Part shown: one piece after another, positions 57,641 through 64,000 of the stretch | Layout: each line of letters opens with the position of its first letter | How positions within the stretch are numbered: the first letter of the stretch is position 1 | Source of the DNA: Calcarisporiella thermophila CBS 279.70 | Lineage: Eukaryota; Calcarisporiellomycota | Length of the DNA: 64,000 nt | Reading direction: 5' to 3' | NCBI RefSeq assembly: GCF_041956535.1 | Contig: NW_027192191.1 | Span: forward strand, 193,702-257,701 | The notes under the pieces: model-generated | Told to the model about the DNA's origin: nothing | The model's database searches: none | The model's input: only the letters and a program-made list of their open reading frames with translations | Made by a program: the position numbers and the translations under genes

Positions 57641-59132
57641 TTTTTGGGGTGATTTGAAGGGATTGAAATAATAATAACACAAAAAATATAATACAGAAAA
57701 GATAACAGCAATGATAAAACACACACAAAAATTGTCCTTTTTTTTTGATTTATATACTGGGGGGAGAGGAGAGATTAATTGAAATCTGGCCGATTTTAAA
57801 GAGAAATGGGATGTGGAGAGTGAGCGGGAGAAAGAATGTTTGAGCTATAGAAAGATTGTCATTATAGTATAGGGGGGGGCAAAAGGAAACATAGAAGAAA
57901 AAAAATATATAAAGAAATGAGGAGAAATGAAGAGCAGACCACAACAGAGCGAAAAGAGAAGCAAAAAGAAGGATGGAGAAAAAAAACGCTGAAACTCAGC
58001 TGATCGATGGCGAATTTGGACTGATCGCCCTGGTAAATTGAGCTCTATTGTGCATTAGAATGTTTTAGAGTTGGGTTTGCTTTCTTTTGTTCTAGTGGAT
58101 TCGGTTTTGGGCAGCTAAGAGCAGGTCCTATTCCATATTTCGCACCATCCCGGCACATTTTGGTATCGAACCCACTGGGCGTCTTCGCGATATTTCCTTG
58201 GACTTGGGTGGCCGAGCCCCATTGGCCGGCCAAATCCTGCTCGCGGTCCCCATTGCCATGTTTAAGAATCCTTGCAATATAGCAATGGTGACCCGCTCCA
58301 CAGTCAAGGATTGCCTAAACTTGCCGTTTCTATTACTAAGACGCCTCTAAGAAAAGCAGTCCTCCCTCCCAGTCTTACTCTGCTTCTACTCTTCTCCTGG
58401 CTAAATGTGGAGTCGGAAAAAAAGTGCTGGAACTGGGAATGCAAAGGATGAAAAACAACTCAACGCAAAGGAGAATGCACGCCTTGCAGGAATAGGCTAT
58501 TCTTGTATAATCGTTGTTAAAACAAATTGCAAGCTACAATAATCAAAGAGCAGCCAGAGATTGTATATATTAAATTACTGCAAACACTCTGAAATAAACA
58601 AAAAAGTAGGTTAGTTTATGATTCAGAGGAGAGGTTTGAGTTCATAGTCACGACCAAATTCAAACTTAATGACCACTAAAGATACCCTGGCAAATCTCAT
58701 ACAATTGTCATTCAATATATATAGATGCATTAGTACTATTATTGGGCATTAGACTCTTTTTGCTAGTCGAGCATGGGTTCCTGACATTATACTTTACTAG
58801 GTATAATGAGGTTGAATATGAATGGGCGTCCACAAAGAGTGAGCGCATCCTTTTGCCTTAAATAACCCCCAAATTATAACAAACTTTCAATGGTTCCAAG
58901 CAAAATAACATAGAATTTACAAGTAAAATAAAAGCATAAATCTAAATCCTTCAAGAACTTCCTCTTCCTCCACAGCACCCAGCCATCTGCTCTTTTGTGG
59001 CTCGCGGTTTCTTTCCTTTATTCATCCGTATGGTTTTATTATCGCCTAATTCGTGCTGGTCCTTATTTAGCCTTAACCCTACAATGACAAAACTGATGAG
59101 ATAGGCGATCCGGATGATATAGGTAGTAAGGC
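57641..59132. promoter_or_regulatory. Intergenic with a GC-richer island
   Basis: About 1.5 kb between the kinase start (-) and the stop of the MZM1-like gene (-). AT-rich except for an island at about 58020-58360 with higher GC and a plus-strand open stretch of about 75 codons (ending near 58350) that has no recognisable motif and no clear start. It could be promoter sequence of the kinase, an RNA gene or a gene fragment. Confidence 0.35.
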
Positions 59133-59621
59133 CTAGTATTTACGATAAATCTCTGACTGGTTGTCTCGCTTCACCGCCTGCACCACATTTCTGCGAAGAA
59201 TGGTTGCCGCCTCTTCTGCGGCCTGAATATGCTGTAACGCATAAATGATAAGTACATATGAGGAGAATTAGGGGGGGCTTGGCACAGTGGTCATGTTTAC
59301 AAATCTACCTTTTTGATAACCTCTGGATCCGATTCGTTTTTGTATTTTGAGAATTCCAAGCGTATGCGCTCTCTAGCAGCTATATTAATAAAAGGGATAA
59401 TACTCCTAAATATTTCACTTCATCAATAGCAGCATGCTTCTAGCTTACCCGAATATACAAAAGTATCCCCTTTTAGCAAATCAAGCAATAACAAAACCGA
59501 TATTGTTAACTACATTTACTTTGAAATCAAACAATTCAATATATTATCAACCTTCAAATGTCGAACGAGCCGTTTTCATTAACGTTCTAAATGCCCGCAA
59601 TACATTGTTCCTCTGAGCCAT
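59133..59621 (-). CDS. Complex III assembly factor MZM1/LYRM7-like
   Basis: A small gene in four exons: 59621-59552, 59469-59449, 59379-59309 and 59231-59133, giving 86 aa, all junctions GT-AG and in phase. The joined protein begins MAQRNNVLRAFRTLMKTARS, passes FEGDTFVYSAARERIRLEFS (F-x-G-D then AAR--IR--F), and ends with AAEEAATILRRNVVQAVKRD. This is the LYR-family order of LYRM7/Mzm1: a first helix lacking a strict LYR triplet, a FxGD-type turn, AAR-IR-EF, and the ILRxNVVQ signature of the third helix. Mzm1 stabilises the Rieske iron-sulfur protein before its insertion into mitochondrial complex III. The second exon is only 21 nt. Intron 3 contains a C7 run in sense. Confidence 0.75.
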
Positions 59622-59820
59622 TGTCTTTCTCTCTCTTCTTACAGTAACTCGAAGCCTCTCCAAATTTTGAATTTGTTTTTATGAATGTGGCGCAGAAATT
59701 CTTAACCAGTCATTTACGGAATTTGGAGCACTCCGTGTCAATTCCAGGAAACAAGTATAGGTGTGGTTGACAGCGATAGATGCTCGATAGCTGAATACCC
59801 TAAAATTCGATGCTATCGAC

Positions 59821-62537
59821 ATGAAGTTCTCGCATGCTTTGAAAATAAACTCGGTACCAGACTGGTCCGAACATTATGTCGCGTATCCTTTCTTTTGTCA
59901 ATCCCAGAGTGGATTTAGCTTTATGGCACCTTTATACTGCAGGGCGTTCTCTCAATGGTCATTGTTATCCTTAACATCTCTTTTTCTCCTCTTTTTTTAG
60001 ATACTCCAATCTCAAGAAGATCATATATCAACTAGAAAAAGATGTTCACAACCAGGCGCTGGCCCATACCGACGAAGAGCGTCAGGCACTAATTGCGGGT
60101 AGCGAAAGCCATGTTAATGCACTCTTTGTTCGCGCACTCGATGTGGAGCTCCAGAAATGTGTTAACTTCTACATCAAAAAAGAAAAAGAACTCTACGTGC
60201 AACTCGAAGCACTCATTATGGATGTCGAATACATCGAGGCACAGGGCGAGGCATTGGGGCGAAGGCAATCTATGGCAGCATCAAACTCTCTTGGTGAGAG
60301 AGGTGGGTTCGCTAGGTCCCAGTCACAGGGTCTAAGTAGTAGTCTAGGGTCGGAAGAACACATAGATGACACGCTATCCCTTCAACCAAAATCTGGGAAA
60401 ATTCGTAGGAGTAGTGCGGGAGGAGTAAGAATCAATTTGCCCTCAGGTTACGGGCTTGAGACATCGACAGCTTCACAAGCAGTAGACATACCTCCTAGGG
60501 TACGATATACGGAAGATTCGGACTCTGAAAATGCGCACACACCTCCGGGCGAACTTTCTTTCTATGGCCGCAATCTCTGGGACGATTACGAACGCTATCA
60601 GCAGCGCCTAACATTCAAGCATCGGATCGTAGACCTATTTGTTCTTCTCTCCGAGCTCAAATCGTTTGTCAATCTGAACCTCCAAGCATTTTCCAAGATC
60701 CTTAAAAAATTCGACAAAATCACCGGCTCGAAACTCAAGTCCGTTTATTTAGAACAATCTGTCAACGTTGCATATCCTTTTCGTGCTGAAACAAAAGATC
60801 GGCTGAATGGGCAGGTTCAAAGGCTGGAGCAACTATACGCCCGTATCTGCACTGATAATGACGTGGATCAGGCTATTCGCGAGTTAAAGACACACTTGCG
60901 CGAACACATTGTAATGGAAAGAAACACCGTTTGGAGGGATATGATCAGTTTAGAGCGGCGATCACAAGCCCTAACGCCTCAGGACCCACTCAGTGCCGGA
61001 GCTGCAACCACAAAATTGGTAACGCCAATGGGAATGGTGTCCGTGCCAACTCGATATTTGCGTCAAGTGTTGCTACTTATCGCGTGTACGGCGGTGTTTT
61101 CTGTACTGTTGTATGTGCCGATTTTTAAGAAGGTCGAAGAGAATAATTGCTTCGCCCTACTCGTATTTGCATCGATCCTGTGGGCAACCGAGGTGATACC
61201 TCTCTTTGTTACCTCCCTCCTGATCCCATTCCTCGTAGTCATTCTTCGTGTTATGCGCGATGTAGACGGCAAACACCACTATCGTCTCGACGCGCCAGAA
61301 GCAACAAGGCGCATTTTTGGAGCCATGTTTTCGCCTGTCATTATGTTGCTCTTGGGTGGCTTCGCAATTGCAGCAGCACTGAGCAAACACCACCTCGCCA
61401 AAATGCTAGCCACCTTTGTATTATCGAAAGCAGGGACACGACCCGGGAGTGTTCTCTTTGCAACGATGTTGGTCGCCACATTTTTGAGCATGTGGATTAG
61501 TAACGTTGCGGCCCCTGTTTTGTGCTTTTCAATTATTCAAGTATGGCTTAGAATGCTTCTAAATCTATAATTCCACGTTGGTTTACTAACCGCATCGTTT
61601 CTTTTAATTTTCACAGCCCATATTAAGAACGCTCCCCCCCAACAGTTCCTTTGCCAAGTGTCTTATTCTAGGAATTGCTCTCGCCTCTAATGTCGGCGGA
61701 ATGGCATCTCCAATCAGCTCTCCGCAGAATATAGTTGCCATTGCAAACATGAATCCCCCACCAGGGTGGTTGGAATGGTTCTTTGTCTCAATTCCGCTCT
61801 GTATCACAACTAACCTTTTGATATGGATGCTTCTTTTGTGGAGCTACCGCATCTCGGCGTCCACATCTGTGCACACCGTTCGGCCCACTCAAGATCCGAT
61901 TAATCGGACTCAAGTGTTTGTGATCATGGTGACAATTTTAACCATATTCCTGTGGTGTATTGCGCGAAGATTGGCCCCAGTCTTTGGAGATATGGGTGTA
62001 ATTGCTGTGGTGCCTTTGGTGTGCTTCTTTGGAACCGGTGTTCTAACGAAAGAGGACTTTAACAACTTTTTGTGGACCGTCATCATCCTTGCGATGGGAG
62101 GAATAGCCCTTGGGAAAGCAGTGGACTCGTCTGGGTTGCTGCACACCATAGCGGGCGGAATCAGTGGATTTGTCGGGGGATACGGATCCTTCGCCGTACT
62201 GAGCATTTTTGGAGCGCTTGTACTGGTGGTGGCGACATTTATCTCTCATACAGTTGCCGCACTGATTGTATTGCCTATTGTCGCCGAGGTTGGTACTCGT
62301 ATGCCGGATCCCCATGGACGTCTCCTTGTCATGGGCACCGCCCTTGTTTGCTCCGCGGCAATGGGACTCCCCGTAAGTGGGTTTCCAAATATGAACGCGA
62401 TTATGTTAGAGAATGAGATGGGAAAGGCATATTTATCGACGCGGGATTTCCTGAGAACAGGTGTTCCAGCCTCAGTTTTGGCGACTGCATTGGTCGTGAC
62501 CATGGGATATGGTTTAATGGAACTGCTGGGATTTTAG
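59821..62537 (+). CDS. SPX-domain low-affinity phosphate transporter (PHO87/PHO90-like)
   Basis: A plasma-membrane phosphate importer. Three exons (59821-59882, 60001-61540, 61617-62537) give 840 aa (yeast Pho90 is 881). The N-terminus is an SPX domain: MKFSHALKINSVPDWSEHYV, AYSNLKKIIYQLEKDV, DVELQKCVNFYIKKEKELYV, then a long charged insert and SELKSFVNLNLQAFSKILKK FDKITGS, which carries the inositol-pyrophosphate-binding lysines. The C-terminal part (residues about 300-840) is a divalent-anion/sodium symporter (DASS) with about 12 hydrophobic helices, including SNVAAPVLCFSIIQ, IALASNVGGMASPISSPQNI (the SNT-like substrate motif region) and FISHTVAALIVLPIVAEVGT. In yeast, SPX lowers activity when phosphate is high. 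All splices are in phase. Confidence 0.95.
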
Positions 62538-62970
62538 TGATACATCCGCCTTGAAATTTTAAGTATCTCGTAATTCCCCATAAATCTCAGGATTTGGGTT
62601 ATTTAGATCGTTTTTCTACCACCACTATCACCTCTTCTTTTTCGTATCTCTGAAGCTGGTGAACTCACAGCTCCTAGGTTATTTTTTCATACTTCGCCTC
62701 CTCCTGTAATTATTTCATGTTGATGAAAGGAAAAAACATTGAAAACTTAATAAAAGAGAATTAATAATTCGGTAAGGTTCCACAACTATGGATGAGACTG
62801 AGCCACAGGAAATTTTTGACGTCTTCCAAGCTTGAAATTAAAGCTCCCCGAAAGGGAATTAAGACAGGCACTCTAAACACACTATTCCGGCGTTATTATA
62901 TTTGTTTTTTCTTGATTCATCTTTAAAATCTTGTGCACACCTTCTATAAAGTGAAGAGTTAATTGAATCA
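62538..62970. promoter_or_regulatory. Intergenic: phosphate-transporter 3' end and SDS3-like promoter
   Basis: 433 bases, AT-rich, with AATAAAAGAG near 62748 as a plausible polyadenylation signal of the upstream gene. No gene is seen. Confidence 0.5.
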
Positions 62971-64000
62971 ATGTCCACTACTCGAAGACGCCCTCGGCCC
63001 ACAAACGGTTCGGTTTCACCGCTTTATGCGGCAACAACGGTGTCTGCAACTAGCACACCGACAGAGGACAGAAAACGACGGAGAAAAGAAAGTGAGGATG
63101 AGGGAGAGGGATGGAGCGGCAATGGCAATGGTAAGATTACCAATGACTTGCTTGTTCTTTCCGATGCTAACCTATGTTTGAATGATGGGGCTCTCCTTCA
63201 AGGCTTGGATTCCCCTGCTACGGATGAGAGCAGTAAGGAAGATGATGACGAGACACGTAATCTAAAACGGGTGTATAGACTCACCAGCGGGCGGATGAAA
63301 AGACTGAAGGACAAGTTCATCGATCTAAAGGACCAGTAATATCTACTATTTTTTAAGCTTCATTACTCCATCCATTGCGATAACGCCTCAAAATCTAATT
63401 TAGATTGTTCCTGGCCCAGCTGAAAGATCTCGAGCAGGAAAGCACAGAGTTGGAAAATGGGCAACACACAGGGCTAATCGAGCGACTACAAGGTGCAGAA
63501 GAACGATGTAAAAAAAGCTGCGAATTGGCAGAGGCCCGTTTTCGGGTGCGCCAGGACGCGGCTGAATCGCTGTATAAGGGTGAGGTGAAAAGGGCTCGGG
63601 ATGATTTTTTGGTCAGTGGTTTCATCAACATACAGTTTACTTTACTTTATCCCATTTACTAATGTGTGGGGGGGTATATTTTTGCCTTTTAGACTAAAAA
63701 AGAGATGCTGCGACAAGAAATGATAGAGGAGCTGTTCGCTCGAGCAACGAAAATTCGGGACGAGTTAGAGATGGAGCTGACATACGTGCCTGGTCGGCGT
63801 CGCCAGAAAATAACAACTTTGAGCACACCAACGGGTTTACAAGAGAATGAAATCGAGATGGATTTACAGATCATCCGTGGTACTGCCTTTGCAACCCCCC
63901 TCCAGACGTTGGCTAGAACTACTACTTTCGAGGCTCATGCTAAGCCAATAGCGCAGCCGGAAGCTCAAATCTCGCTCCTGCCACCCTTGCAGCACCAACT
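62971..64000 (+). CDS. SDS3/BRMS1-like subunit of a histone deacetylase complex (partial, runs off the edge)
   Basis: Three exons are visible (62971-63335, 63404-63611, 63693 onward), cut by the right edge. After a basic and acidic N-terminus (TRRRPRPTNG, RKRRRKESEDEGEG), residues about 105-240 match the Sds3 coiled-coil region: FIDLKDQLFLAQLKDLEQES, TELENGQHTGLIERLQGAEE, RCKKSCELAEARFRVRQDAA, ESLYKGEVKRARDDFLTKKE and MLRQEMIEELFARATKIRDE. The family links Sin3 and Rpd3 in the large deacetylase complex. The spacing of the H-x-G-L motif and the double charged helices is as expected. The C-terminal end, including any Sin3-binding helix, is not present here. A G8 run sits in intron 2 in sense, an exception to the C-run pattern. 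Confidence 0.8.

Noticed and set aside
57641-57724. Upstream extension of the kinase to 57724
   Set aside because: The extra 28 residues are hydrophobic and AT-derived; the ATG at 57640 directly precedes the usual kinase N-terminus.
58020-58360. SRP or RNase P RNA in the GC-richer island
   Set aside because: A few short matches to remembered motifs exist, but no coherent set of helices could be drawn by eye.
1-64000. tRNA genes
   Set aside because: GGTTCGA-like B boxes occur (for example near 58160 on the minus strand) but none has a matching A box and cloverleaf.
1-64000. Transposable elements and CRISPR arrays
   Set aside because: No reverse transcriptase, transposase or integrase motifs, no long terminal or inverted repeats, and no regularly spaced direct repeats were seen.

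Overview
The window is 64 kb of nuclear DNA from a eukaryote, almost certainly a fungus, probably an early-diverging (Mucoromycota-like or other zygomycete-grade) lineage. The evidence is a set of fungus-type genes (GWT1, ATG27, a SAC7-like RhoGAP, a Kre9/Knh1-like wall protein, an SPX-DASS phosphate transporter) beside genes well kept in basal fungi but lost or reduced in many yeasts (CASTOR-like ACT protein, a spartin/senescence-domain protein, branched-chain dehydrogenase E2). Nearly every gene is cut by several short GT-AG introns (mostly about 50-100 nt). I see no operons, no CRISPR array, no convincing tRNA or rRNA gene and no recognisable transposon. The lineage is an inference from gene content, not a database match.

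Layout. 1-10 kb: bHLH regulator (-), ribosomal protein eL31 (+), CASTOR-like arginine-sensor homologue (+), a small six-exon SEN15-like tRNA-splicing endonuclease subunit (-), and GWT1 (+). 10-20 kb: NRAMP metal transporter (-), aldo-keto reductase (-), SH3-TBC protein (+), long-chain acyl-CoA synthetase (+) with a 5-nt microexon. 20-30 kb: SEC61 alpha (-), EFM4-type lysine methyltransferase (-), nuclear FKBP (+), ATG27 (-), a small promethin-like membrane protein (+), a GPI-type surface protein (-). 30-43 kb: RhoGAP (-), Kre9-like wall protein (+), Gfo/Idh/MocA oxidoreductase (-), senescence-domain protein (+), AP-1-like bZIP (+), a small unknown protein (+), a basic unknown protein (-). 43-64 kb: TRM732/THADA (+, 14 exons, about 2,006 aa), branched-chain keto-acid dehydrogenase E2 (-), heat-shock-factor-type regulator (-), an intronless tail-anchor-like unknown (+), a protein kinase (-), a four-exon MZM1/LYRM7-like assembly factor (-), the SPX-DASS phosphate transporter (+), and the 5' part of an SDS3-like HDAC-complex subunit (+) that runs off the right edge.

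The genes do not form a pathway; this is an ordinary housekeeping region. Several themes recur: secretion and the cell surface (SEC61, GWT1, GPI and Kre9-like proteins), lipid droplets and autophagy (acyl-CoA synthetase, promethin-like, ATG27, senescence-domain protein), tRNA maturation (SEN15-like, TRM732), and nutrient sensing or uptake (CASTOR-like, NRAMP, SPX transporter). Many genes are divergently paired across short shared promoters.

Exon models were built by hand from splice-site consensus, reading-frame continuity and remembered family motifs; exon lengths were checked to sum to multiples of three. The most unusual signals are very small exons (a 5-nt internal exon in an AMP-binding motif, a 7-nt first coding exon in SEC61, 14- and 25-nt terminal coding exons), long C homopolymers lying mostly on the sense strand of genes, and an apparent one-base frameshift at such a C tract in the bHLH gene. 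No wholly new biological system could be demonstrated.
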